A stretch of DNA of 9,060 nucleotides from an uncultured Alphaproteobacteria bacterium (GCA_903927415.1 CAIYMZ010000084.1:1-9060), one strand, 5' to 3'; counted from the stretch's first letter, positions 1 through 6,913 are shown. A program made the numbers and translations. Notes: generated by a model not told the origin, from the sequence alone.

Positions 1-48
1 CCTTGACAGGGGGGCGCTCCGAGCTCGGATTAAGCCCCCCTGTCAAGG
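1..48. repeat. Perfect GC-rich inverted repeat downstream of trpS
   Basis: Two 15-base arms, 1-15 (CCTTGACAGGGGGGC) and 34-48, are exact reverse complements around an 18-base spacer. The spacer itself contains the palindrome CCGAGCTCGG at 19-28. A G-rich run follows at 47-60. The element sits just past the trpS stop codon and could stop trpS transcription as a hairpin, but no T-tract on the minus-strand side is visible within the window. It resembles dispersed intergenic palindromes. It may continue to the left of the window. Confidence 0.75.
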
Positions 49-65
49 GGGGTAGGGGGGTTTGT

Positions 66-1040
66 TTAGTTCAATCCAACAATTTCAAAAACTTCTTTCC
101 GAGTTTTTGCTGCGATTTCTTGCGCGGATTTTTTGCCGTCGCTCAAAACCTGTTTGATGTAGGATTCGTTTTGCTTGAAGCGGATTAAATTTTCCTGAAT
201 CGCACGTAATTTTTCGATTAAACTTTCCGCCAAATCATTTTTGAATTTGCCGTAGCCAGAGGTTTCGTATTCTTGTGCAATGGCTTGCGGAGTCTTGCCA
301 GACGCGGCTGAAAAGATGTTGAGTAAATTGTAAATTTCGGGACGAGCTTCGTCGTAGCTCACTGAACTAAGCGAATCAGTTTTCGCTTTTTTTATTTTTT
401 TCAAAATTTCTTCCGGCGCGTCAGTGAGGTTGATGCGCGAGAGATCCGACTCATCCGACTTACTCATTTTTTTCGCCCCATCTTGCAGCGACATGATGCG
501 CTTCACGCCTTGCAAAATCATGGGCTCCGGCAATTTAAAATATTCTTTTCCGAAGCGACGATTGAAGGCGCCGGCAATATCGCGCGTGAGTTCGAGATGT
601 TGTTTTTGATCTTCGCCGACGGGGACGAGATCGGCGTGGTAGAGCAAAATGTCGGCGGCCATTAGGACTGGGTAGGCGTAGAGGCCGAGCTGTTCGCCAT
701 CCGCAGATTTTTCCTTAAATTGTGTCATCCGATTCAACCATCCCATCGGTGTCAATGTCCCTAAAACCCACGCCAGCTCTGCATGCTCCGCCACATCACT
801 CTGCACAAAAATTGTCGATTTTTTTGGATCCAAACCGCAGGCCAAATAAATCGCGGCCGCATCTAAAACATTTTTCTGCAACTCTTTCGGATCTTGCGGC
901 AAGGTAATCGCGTGCAAATTCATCACGCCAAAAATGCAGCGGTGTGTTGATTGCAGGTCGATCCAATTTCGAATCGAGCCGAGATAATTTCCGAGATGTA
1001 AATTTCCCGTAGGTTGAATTCCTGAAAGAACTGTTTTCAT
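66..1040 (-). CDS. trpS: Tryptophanyl-tRNA synthetase (TrpRS), class I
   Basis: This enzyme charges tRNA-Trp with tryptophan in the cytoplasm using ATP. The predicted protein has 324 residues, close to the usual 325-350 of bacterial TrpRS. The class I signature GNLHLGN (the HIGH-like motif) is at residues 12-18 and KMSKS is at 191-195. The family segments GEDQKQHLELTRDIA and YPVLMAADILLY are also present. I chose the ATG at 1040 because the protein then begins MKTVLSGIQPTG, the normal TrpRS start, and AGGA lies three bases upstream. The same frame stays open to 1160, but that extension would be antisense to the first 75 or so bases of rnpB and reads as unrelated protein. The gene is intact and divergent from rnpB. 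By memory it is most like rickettsial and other alphaproteobacterial TrpRS. Function is secure; the lineage is inference. Confidence 0.97.
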   Translation of the reverse strand: MKTVLSGIQPTGNLHLGNYLGSIRNWIDLQSTHRCIFGVMNLHAITLPQDPKELQKNVLDAAAIYLACGLDPKKSTIFVQSDVAEHAELAWVLGTLTPMGWLNRMTQFKEKSADGEQLGLYAYPVLMAADILLYHADLVPVGEDQKQHLELTRDIAGAFNRRFGKEYFKLPEPMILQGVKRIMSLQDGAKKMSKSDESDLSRINLTDAPEEILKKIKKAKTDSLSSVSYDEARPEIYNLLNIFSAASGKTPQAIAQEYETSGYGKFKNDLAESLIEKLRAIQENLIRFKQNESYIKQVLSDGKKSAQEIAAKTRKEVFEIVGLN

Positions 1041-1043
1041 AAT

Positions 1044-1047
1044 TCCT
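1044..1047 (-). promoter_or_regulatory. Ribosome binding site supporting the trpS start at 1040
   Basis: The minus strand reads AGGA, then ATT, then the ATG at 1040. The spacing of three bases is short, but this is the only Shine-Dalgarno-like stretch near the homology-supported start, and it favours that start over upstream in-frame codons that run into rnpB. Confidence 0.5.
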
Positions 1048-1049
1048 AT

Positions 1050-1078
1050 TTGCTTTGAAAGGCGGCGCAACTTACTTT
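1050..1078 (+). promoter_or_regulatory. Sigma-70-type promoter of rnpB
   Basis: A -35 box TTGCTT (1050-1055) and a -10 box TACTTT (1073-1078) are separated by 17 bases. This places the transcription start at about 1084-1086, exactly where the first helix (P1) of the RNase P RNA begins at 1086. The agreement between promoter geometry and RNA structure is the main support. The same 43-base gap must also hold the opposing control region of trpS, though part of the trpS promoter may lie inside rnpB. Confidence 0.6.
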
Positions 1079-1083
1079 CACGA

Positions 1084-1551
1084 ACTTGTAAGGCAAGTGG
1101 ATGATCGCTGGTTTTGGTGTCGCAAGATTCTTGAAAATCAGAGGAAAGTCCGGGCTCCACGAGAAAATGATACCAGCTAACGGCTGGCCACGCAGTCTGA
1201 ATAAACTAGGACGGCTGAGGGAATAGTGTCACAGAGAATATACTACTGATTATGCACCCCATCGCGGCGCTAACGCGTCCGCTCGATCCTCCTAAATAGG
1301 GGGATCATGTGGAGTGTGTCTTCAGAAAAGGTGAAAACGCGAGGTAAGAGCTCACGCGCTTGCATGGCAACATGCATTCGGAAAAACCCTATCTGGAGCA
1401 AGACCAAATAGGAATGGCAAGCTCTTCAATGAGCAAGTGTTCTCGCACGCCATTCGGGTAGGTTGCTTGAGGTTGGCAGTGATGCCAATCCCAGATGAAT
1501 GATCGTCATCCGCAAGGATACAGAACCCGGCTTACAGCTTGCCTTACAAAA
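1084..1551 (+). ncRNA. rnpB: RNase P RNA (type A, alphaproteobacterial style)
   Basis: This is the catalytic RNA of ribonuclease P, which with the RnpA protein removes 5' leaders from pre-tRNAs. The ends form a perfect 12-bp P1 helix: TTGTAAGGCAAG at 1086-1097 pairs with CTTGCCTTACAA at 1538-1549. The conserved 5' core GAGGAAAGTCCGGGCTCC begins near 1141, and the 3' core ACAGAACCCGGCTTA lies near 1520-1534; together they form P4. A block reading GGTAGGTTGCTTGAGG near 1458-1473, followed by GATGAATGATCGTC near 1494-1507, is typical of alphaproteobacterial rnpB. The length of about 465 bases is a little above the commonest range. It is preceded by a well-spaced promoter and followed by a strong hairpin with a T-tract. 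No broken helix was noticed, but the full fold was not computed. Confidence 0.96.
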
Positions 1552-1553
1552 AA

Positions 1554-1651
1554 GGCGTTAGGTATCAGGCGATAGGCGATAGTCGAATTGAATTCGGCTA
1601 AATTTCTAACGCCTACCGCCTACCGCCTAACGCCTAACGCCTAATTTTTTT
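1554..1651 (+). terminator. rnpB intrinsic terminator built from heptamer repeats
   Basis: The left arm (1554-1582) pairs with the right arm (1606-1634, or equally well 1613-1641 shifted by one repeat unit). About 23-24 of 29 positions match around a roughly 24-30-base loop. Seven T's (1645-1651) follow, as expected of a Rho-independent terminator. The right arm is a tandem array of 7-base units. The T-tract ends one base before the ATG of the alaS fragment, so terminator and start codon abut with no leader between them. Confidence 0.75.
1606..1644 (+). repeat. Heptamer tandem repeat (CTAACGC / CTACCGC), five units
   Basis: Units are CTAACGC at 1606, CTACCGC at 1613 and 1620, and CTAACGC at 1627 and 1634, then a partial CTAA. 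Degenerate copies of the opposite strand (GGCGTTAGG, AGGCGATAGGCGATAG) form the left arm of the terminator at 1554-1582. A closely related array lies within lysK at 7112-7142, so this looks like a dispersed repeat and not a terminator-specific sequence. Confidence 0.85.
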
Positions 1652-2437
1652 ATGCAAACGACCAACCAAATCCGCACCTCCTTCCTCGATTTCTTCGCGC
1701 GCAACACCCACGAAATAATCGCCTCTTCGCCGCTAATCCCGCACAATGACCCAACTCTGATGTTCACCAACGCTGGCATGAATCAGTTCAAAAATTATTT
1801 TACCGGCGTCGAAATTCCTAAATTTAAACGCGCGGCCACTTCGCAAAAATGTGTGCGCGCCGGAGGCAAACACAACGATCTCGACAATGTTGGATTCACT
1901 GCGCGCCACCACACTTTCTTCGAGATGCTCGGCAATTTTTCTTTCGGCGATTATTTTAAAGAAGAAGCGATTTTTTACGCGTGGAATTTTTTAACGAAGG
2001 AACTTGGGATCAACAAAGACAGGCTTCTCGTCACCGTCTACCACACTGACAACGACGCCGCAAATCACTGGAAAAAAATCGCCGGACTATCCGAAGAAAA
2101 AATAATCCGCATTTCCTCCGACGATAATTTCTGGTCGATGGGCGATGTCGGACCATGCGGGCCCTGCTCCGAAATTTTTTACGATCACGGCGAAAAAATT
2201 TTCGGCGGCGTTCCCGGCAGCAAAGATCAAGATGGCGACCGCTTCACCGAAATCTGGAATTTGGTTTTTATGCAATTTGAAAAACAGGCGGGAGGAAAAA
2301 TGATTCCACTTCCAAAACCCTGCATCGACACCGGCATGGGGCTGGAGCGCATCGCGTCAGTGATGCAAGGGGTGCATGATAATTATGAAACTGATAGTTT
2401 CAGAAATCTGATTTCTGAAATTCAAAAATTTGTTTAA
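1652..2437 (+). pseudogene. alaS: Truncated alanyl-tRNA synthetase (N-terminal catalytic fragment only)
   Basis: Full AlaRS (about 870-880 residues) attaches alanine to tRNA-Ala and clears mischarged Ser/Gly with an editing domain. This frame gives 261 residues matching only the start of the class II catalytic domain. Visible are motif 1 around residues 33-52 (DPTLMFTNAGMNQFK), motif 2 around 64-102 (CVRAGGKHNDL, FFEMLGNFSFGDYF) and motif 3 at 226-239 (DTGMGLERIASVMQ). It stops at TAA just after motif 3. The tRNA-recognition helices, editing domain and C-Ala domain are missing, and no trace of them is seen elsewhere in the window. The part present is well conserved, without internal stops or frameshifts. 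The start is set by homology; there is no Shine-Dalgarno site, because a T-tract directly precedes the ATG. It may be a decayed partial duplicate, a split gene with its other half elsewhere, or an assembly join. If expressed it would probably not charge tRNA alone. Confidence 0.85.
2398..2420. repeat. Perfect 10-bp hairpin at the break point of alaS
   Basis: TTTCAGAAAT (2398-2407) and ATTTCTGAAA (2411-2420) pair perfectly around the loop CTG; a G-T and an A-T pair extend it slightly. It lies in the last dozen codons of the alaS fragment, where similarity to AlaRS fades and the frame ends. It could be a weak terminator or a scar of the event that cut the gene. Confidence 0.6.
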
Positions 2438-2442
2438 CAACA

Positions 2443-2994
2443 ATGCCAAAAAATATCGAAACTTTCTTTGAAGAGATCAAAAAATTTTCTGAATCAAAAT
2501 CACTGCATAATTTACATTCTTCTGATGAAGAAATTACTGGAGATAAAAGCTTTACACTGGCGGACGCTACAAAAATTGTTGAAAGTTACGAGGGAGATTT
2601 AGATGCAATAAATGACAAAGTTGGCACTACAGCATTGCAATTTTCCCTCCTGTTTGGAAATGCGTCAGCCATTGCAGTAGCACTGATTCTCAAAGGATCG
2701 AATCCTGATAAAAAAGGATTATTTGGAGTAACTACCGAATCAATCATCCGTGAAAAGGGACGCTGCCCCGAGATGAGTAATTTGATTGAGAAAGCAAAAA
2801 TATTTAACAAGGACTCAGATGATGATAGGGAAACAATTACTCTCTTGGGTAAGGAAGTAATGGTCGAGGAGGCTAAAAGAGAAGCTAAAAGAATGAGAGC
2901 AATTGGAGTGGAACCGAGAAGTGTTACTGCTCCAAGAGTTGCTCCTCAAAGAGTTATGGCTTCAATGGAACTTGATGCTACTGAAGGACGCTGA
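2443..2994 (+). CDS. Hypothetical protein with one or two ankyrin-like repeats
   Basis: This 183-residue protein of unknown function begins five bases after the stop of the alaS fragment. Residues about 56-89 fit an ankyrin repeat: a G-T-T-A-L start (TPLH-like), helix LQFSLLFGNASAIAVALIL, and the end KGSNPD (compare G-A-D-P-N). A weaker second repeat follows at about 90-120. The N-terminal 50 residues are acidic and lysine-rich. The C-terminal third is charged, with a short helix rich in E, K and R (about 141-153), and ends in a Pro/Arg/Val-rich tail that is probably disordered. No signal peptide or membrane segment is visible. There is no Shine-Dalgarno site at the ATG, so translation may be coupled to the alaS fragment. 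Ankyrin proteins are common, and sometimes secreted, in host-associated alphaproteobacteria, but nothing here shows secretion. Codon use looks more AT-rich than in alaS. That it is a gene is likely; its function is unknown. Confidence 0.7.
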   Translation: MPKNIETFFEEIKKFSESKSLHNLHSSDEEITGDKSFTLADATKIVESYEGDLDAINDKVGTTALQFSLLFGNASAIAVALILKGSNPDKKGLFGVTTESIIREKGRCPEMSNLIEKAKIFNKDSDDDRETITLLGKEVMVEEAKREAKRMRAIGVEPRSVTAPRVAPQRVMASMELDATEGR

Positions 2995-3006
2995 ATCTTC
3001 TCGCCA

Positions 3007-3062
3007 TCTTGGTGCACAGCACCGAGAATAGAGCCTAAACCTCCTGAGAAAATTGGGCTCTA
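3007..3062. terminator. Two hairpins between convergent genes, possible bidirectional terminator
   Basis: Hairpin one pairs TCTTGGTGC (3007-3015) with GCACCGAGA (3019-3027) around ACA, with one G-T pair. Hairpin two pairs TAGAGCCTAA (3029-3038) with TTGGGCTCTA (3053-3062) around a 14-base loop, again with one G-T pair, and includes the stop codon of the 392-residue minus-strand gene. They fill the 65-base gap between the ends of two convergent genes. Neither has a good T-tract, so termination is plausible but unproven. Confidence 0.45.
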
Positions 3063-4238
3063 GAGCCTCCCATCTTTCACAGATAATTTTTCTTCAACTT
3101 TTGCTGCGCCTACTGCTGTTTGTGGCGCATAAGATTTATCGTAAAGTTCTTTTGTGAGGCGTAAATCGGCGATGAATTGTCCGACATCTTCTTCGCTGTA
3201 AAGGTTATGAGCTATAATTCTGGTGAAGCCGCGCGAATCAACGCTTAAGCCATATTCTTTTGACATCATTGCGACAAACTCTTTTGGCAGGCTGGCAAAA
3301 ATCATGTTGGTTGTTGGCGGATCATTACAAAATTCAAGCGCCTTCCCGCCAAACTCAAAAGTTTTTAATTCTGAAAATATTGAATCGGCGTAGCTGTTTG
3401 ATGTGCGAAAAGATTCTTTCCATAATTCAGACCATTCCTTCCATCCTGCTGCACCAATAAAGCCATGAGTATGAAGCCCAGAACCGTGAAATAATTTTAT
3501 TCTTTCAAGCTCTTTTGTTGCAGCGCTTAAATCTGAATAAGGCTTGAAACCAGTAATGACGCAGGCGGAAGAAAGTGGTCCGCCACTTTTTCCAAAGCCA
3601 AGAGAGGCTGCAACGACTCCGGCATTGAAATAATCTGCGTATTTCAATCTTCCGTCGCGCACCAGATGCGACCCGAGCCTTTCCATATCCATTCCGACAG
3701 GAACATCGCGCGAACTTGCAATACGCGCCAACAGCGCAACTTCTTCTGGTCTGTAAACTGTATCGTTAGTTGGATTATCAAGCCATATCCCAGCTAGAGG
3801 AGTTGAACCGCGCAAGGCCGACTCTAGCTGATCTGGCGTGATTTTTCCATCAGAGCCAGAAGAAATAGCGCTCGGTTGAATTTCGAAACGTAAGGTGTGT
3901 GAACGTCCACAAACTAAAACTTTTCCTCTGCTTGCGTGAGGACTTTTAGGATGATCTCCGGTAAAAAGATCAAACAGAGCTTTGTTTGCTGCGGTTGTGG
4001 ATCCTAATAAACTCACGTGAGATTTTTTCGAATCATCAAACCCAACAATTTTTTTGACAGCCTCAACAGCATCTGCAGTGACCGAATCACTTCCATGAGC
4101 AGAATGATCACTCCCGCAATTCGCCCTCACCATCGCCTCGATCATTTGCGGATGAAGTCCTGTTGCTGTATCACTACCAAAATTTTTTAATTTTTTTGGC
4201 AAGGATGATGCAATTTCTCCAAATAATTTTCTGGACAT
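3060..4238 (-). CDS. Threonine-aldolase-like PLP enzyme, single domain
   Basis: This 392-residue protein fits the beta-eliminating lyase / low-specificity L-threonine aldolase family (PLP fold type I), whose members split threonine or other beta-hydroxy amino acids into glycine and an aldehyde. Landmarks in order: NFGSDTATGLHPQMIEAM (19-36), resembling the family N-terminus; GSTTAANK (79-86), the phosphate-binding turn; H114, which would stack on PLP; DNPTNDTVYRPEEV (154-167); MDMER with D184 and R187 (usually DGAR); and GFGKSGG with K217 as the probable Schiff-base lysine. R340 in FTRIIAH would hold the substrate carboxylate. The family usually has about 340-360 residues, so the C-terminal tail is somewhat longer. 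DMER for DGAR is unusual and may mean an altered substrate. The gene is last in a probable lysK operon, 25 bases after its double-domain paralog, with no clear Shine-Dalgarno site. Family fit is good; the exact reaction is unknown. Confidence 0.8.
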   Translation of the reverse strand: MSRKLFGEIASSLPKKLKNFGSDTATGLHPQMIEAMVRANCGSDHSAHGSDSVTADAVEAVKKIVGFDDSKKSHVSLLGSTTAANKALFDLFTGDHPKSPHASRGKVLVCGRSHTLRFEIQPSAISSGSDGKITPDQLESALRGSTPLAGIWLDNPTNDTVYRPEEVALLARIASSRDVPVGMDMERLGSHLVRDGRLKYADYFNAGVVAASLGFGKSGGPLSSACVITGFKPYSDLSAATKELERIKLFHGSGLHTHGFIGAAGWKEWSELWKESFRTSNSYADSIFSELKTFEFGGKALEFCNDPPTTNMIFASLPKEFVAMMSKEYGLSVDSRGFTRIIAHNLYSEEDVGQFIADLRLTKELYDKSYAPQTAVGAAKVEEKLSVKDGRL

Positions 4239-4263
4239 AATTACAAAATTTTGAGGTTAGTTT

Positions 4264-6903
4264 TTAGCGATCATCTCGCAAAGCTGGTGTAACACTAGCA
4301 ACTCTACTTACCATCGCACCCGCAGTAACAGAGCTTGCCGGCAATTCCGCAACCTTAGCCTTTTCAACATCAGAAATAAATTTATCAATATCCTCATCGC
4401 TTGCGCTGTAAGACACGCGAACTTTTGCATAGCCACTTTCTTTATCCATTTTGAACTCATATCCGCTTTCATTTAAACACTTCAGATCTTTTTCAGACAA
4501 GCGAAGAGCGATGATATTATGCGACGGATTTTCATTTTCGAATTTCACACCGCTTTCGCGCAGAGCAGAAATTATTTTTACAACATGAGCATTAGCTTTA
4601 TTGGCATTGGTGCGCCAGAGCTCTTCTTCAAGCATCACTTGCCAACCATTGACGAGTGTTGAGGAATCAGATTGTTTGCCACCATTTTCCTTCACTGTGC
4701 GATCAGCAAAAATTTGCAACTTGACGTGATCGTCAGAACGAAATGGTAAAAATGTTGGATTTAACACCACCAATGCAGAACTCAAACTCCCTCCCAAACC
4801 TTGAAAGCCAATGGTGCAAGCATCAATACCACAATCTGTTGTGTATTGTTTGTAGGACTCGCCGGTTTTGGCAAGATGGTAAGCAAAACCAATTGTCTGC
4901 ATGATCACTGGCACATTGTGTTTATGAGCAATTACAGAAATTTCTTTTATCTCTTCTGGTGTGTAAACATAGCCTGATGCAGTTGGCTGTTGAATCATCA
5001 CGCCAGCAATCAATGGCACATGCTTTCCGAGATTTGTATTGTGAAAATTTAAAACCGCCTCAATTCCACGAGGATCTAGCTTGTCAGTTTTTTTGTAATC
5101 ACCGCTTGTCTCAAGCGGCTTAACGTTACGACCAAATTTTAGATGTTCACTCGCTGAACCTTGCGAAACCAAAACCATACTTTCGTCGGTAGCTTTCAAA
5201 AATTGTATTACGCAAGTAATCGCTTGATCCTTGGAAGAAGTGAATGCAACCGGCATCGGAATATCTGGACTTAGTTGGAAAACTCGACGCAGCAGATTTT
5301 TTGCTTCATGAGTTACATCATCATCTCCGTAGGGCAAATGATAGCCCGCAACATTGTTGATGATCATTCGCGTTACAACCGCAGGATCAATTGGAGCCTC
5401 ACCGGTTGGACTAAGTTTTCTGCTCACGCCATTGCGGCCATTCTTGCTTACACCGGAAACTTTTGATACAATTGCCTCGGCAATTGCTGCGATCTCCTCT
5501 GCTGTAAAAGTGGCGTCGGTCTTTTCTTCTTCCACAAAATCAAGCTTCACGCCTTCCGCTGCCACAACTTCTTCACCACGTTTTTTCGCAGAATATTTTT
5601 CGTAAGCATTTTTCAAACATGCAGCAAAATGATCAGTCTCAACATTCGACGTGTCATGAGCGCCAACAATTCTTGAAACACCGTTTCTGTCAGGCGATAA
5701 TTGCAAATGACCTTCTTCGATTTCCTTGGTAAAATTGTTAAAAAAATTCACAAAATCACGCGGAAATTTTGCGAAAATCATGTTGGTAGTGAGCGGATAA
5801 TTTTGAATTTCGAGTTTTTCTCCATCGAAAGTAAAATCTTTAATTACCTCTGCGATCTTTCTGGCATGGACGTTAGCCCTTTCAGCATTTTTTTGGTAAA
5901 GCCCATCCTCCACCATTTCTTTCCAACCGGCAGTGATGAAAGTTCTGTTGTTAGTAACATTTCCAATCGCTCTAAAAAAAGAGACGACTTTGCGATCGAG
6001 ATGTTCGCGATCTTGCAAATATTTTTCATCAAGCACCACCACCGCAGAACTGCGTGCACCACCATTTTTCTGCATTCCAAGCGCCACCACATCAATACCA
6101 CATTTCACGGTTAGATCGTGATAAGAATCATATCGTCCGGGTAAAAAATTTACGAGCCTTTCCACATCCATACTAACCGGAATTCCTTTGGCGTGAGCCC
6201 AAGTTGTAAGCGCTTTTAACTCTTCTTCCGTGTAAAAATAATCACCATTAGTTGGCTGATCTAAATGCAGAATTTTTATTCTTTTCCCCAAAGTTCCTTC
6301 GTAGTGAGATGCGGCCTTTTCCAAATCTGCAACCGTCAGTTTTCCCGTGGCTTTATCTTCGGGAAAAACTTTTTCTGCCGGCTGTCCTACTTCGTGAAGA
6401 AAAACATGCGAATTGTGAGTTGCGATTGCAATGTCGCCAAATTTTGGATTGATGTTGCTAACGCATGAAACCGCGATTTTATTGGCCTGAGTCGTTGAAG
6501 AAGTAAAATAAACTTTCATCGATCTCACCGCTTCTTCCCTTTCTGATTTTACCGGATTTTTTGTATCGATAAAAAGACTTCTTATCGCGCTCCTCGAATC
6601 TTCGATAGGTTTCGAATTAAAACCATAGCGCGCTAAAACTGCATTTTGCTCAATTTGCGCTGCCAAAGCTTCTGGTGAAAGTGTAGAGCCGGTATCGCTT
6701 ACGAATGGAGATGGTAATTTTCCGCCATGTGTGTCTTTAGTATGACGAGTGAGATCTGAAAGCTCTGAAACCAACCCTCTACGATCAAGATCTGCTGGAT
6801 CAGCTAAACGTGCTAAAGTTTTCTGAGCGATTTCCGAGATTGGCCTTCTGCTAGATGATGCGGCAGTTGTGGCTCTTCCTAAAACTTGTAATGCTGCTCT
6901 CAT
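4264..6903 (-). CDS. Double-domain threonine-aldolase-like protein, second domain inactive
   Basis: This 879-residue protein holds two tandem copies of the threonine-aldolase-like PLP fold, more than twice the usual family length. Domain 1 (about 60-435) keeps H166, MDVER with D246 and R249, MQKNGG with the probable PLP lysine K279, and R411. The KNGG stretch matches the TKNG motif of Pseudomonas-type L-threonine aldolases. An acidic linker, about 435-495, follows. Domain 2 (about 495-850) keeps the frame, for example YVYTPEEI, CGID and GGSLSSALVVL. However, Asp is replaced by Gln (Q669), Arg by Gly (G672), Lys by Gly (G702) and the His by a small residue near 584; R829 remains. It should not bind PLP covalently and may be structural or regulatory. 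The N-terminal 40 residues are Ser/Arg/Ala-rich and could be a leader, but no hydrophobic segment is seen. The gene follows lysK by 18 bases and precedes its single-domain paralog. Substrate unknown. Confidence 0.8.
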   Translation of the reverse strand: MRAALQVLGRATTAASSSRRPISEIAQKTLARLADPADLDRRGLVSELSDLTRHTKDTHGGKLPSPFVSDTGSTLSPEALAAQIEQNAVLARYGFNSKPIEDSRSAIRSLFIDTKNPVKSEREEAVRSMKVYFTSSTTQANKIAVSCVSNINPKFGDIAIATHNSHVFLHEVGQPAEKVFPEDKATGKLTVADLEKAASHYEGTLGKRIKILHLDQPTNGDYFYTEEELKALTTWAHAKGIPVSMDVERLVNFLPGRYDSYHDLTVKCGIDVVALGMQKNGGARSSAVVVLDEKYLQDREHLDRKVVSFFRAIGNVTNNRTFITAGWKEMVEDGLYQKNAERANVHARKIAEVIKDFTFDGEKLEIQNYPLTTNMIFAKFPRDFVNFFNNFTKEIEEGHLQLSPDRNGVSRIVGAHDTSNVETDHFAACLKNAYEKYSAKKRGEEVVAAEGVKLDFVEEEKTDATFTAEEIAAIAEAIVSKVSGVSKNGRNGVSRKLSPTGEAPIDPAVVTRMIINNVAGYHLPYGDDDVTHEAKNLLRRVFQLSPDIPMPVAFTSSKDQAITCVIQFLKATDESMVLVSQGSASEHLKFGRNVKPLETSGDYKKTDKLDPRGIEAVLNFHNTNLGKHVPLIAGVMIQQPTASGYVYTPEEIKEISVIAHKHNVPVIMQTIGFAYHLAKTGESYKQYTTDCGIDACTIGFQGLGGSLSSALVVLNPTFLPFRSDDHVKLQIFADRTVKENGGKQSDSSTLVNGWQVMLEEELWRTNANKANAHVVKIISALRESGVKFENENPSHNIIALRLSEKDLKCLNESGYEFKMDKESGYAKVRVSYSASDEDIDKFISDVEKAKVAELPASSVTAGAMVSRVASVTPALRDDR

Positions 6904-6909
6904 TTTTCT

Positions 6910-6913
6910 CTCC
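6910..6913 (-). promoter_or_regulatory. Ribosome binding site fixing the start at 6903
   Basis: The minus strand reads GGAG, six bases, then ATG at 6903. An in-frame TTG at 6915 would add four residues but would put the GGAG inside the coding sequence, so the ATG is preferred. The site lies in the 18-base gap after the lysK stop. Confidence 0.75.

Noticed and set aside
1041..1160. Upstream extension of the trpS frame by 40 residues
   Set aside because: It is antisense to rnpB, does not resemble TrpRS, and the ATG at 1040 has the normal TrpRS start and an AGGA site.
1606..1644. CRISPR-like array
   Set aside because: The units are seven bases long with no spacers; this is a tandem repeat in a terminator arm.
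2443..2994. C-terminal half of a split AlaRS following the N-terminal fragment
   Set aside because: The protein has no editing-domain histidine/cysteine motif or other AlaRS likeness and fits an ankyrin-like repeat instead.
5701..6114. 137-codon plus-strand open frame
   Set aside because: Antisense to the double-domain gene, whose reading frame has clear family landmarks over the same bases.
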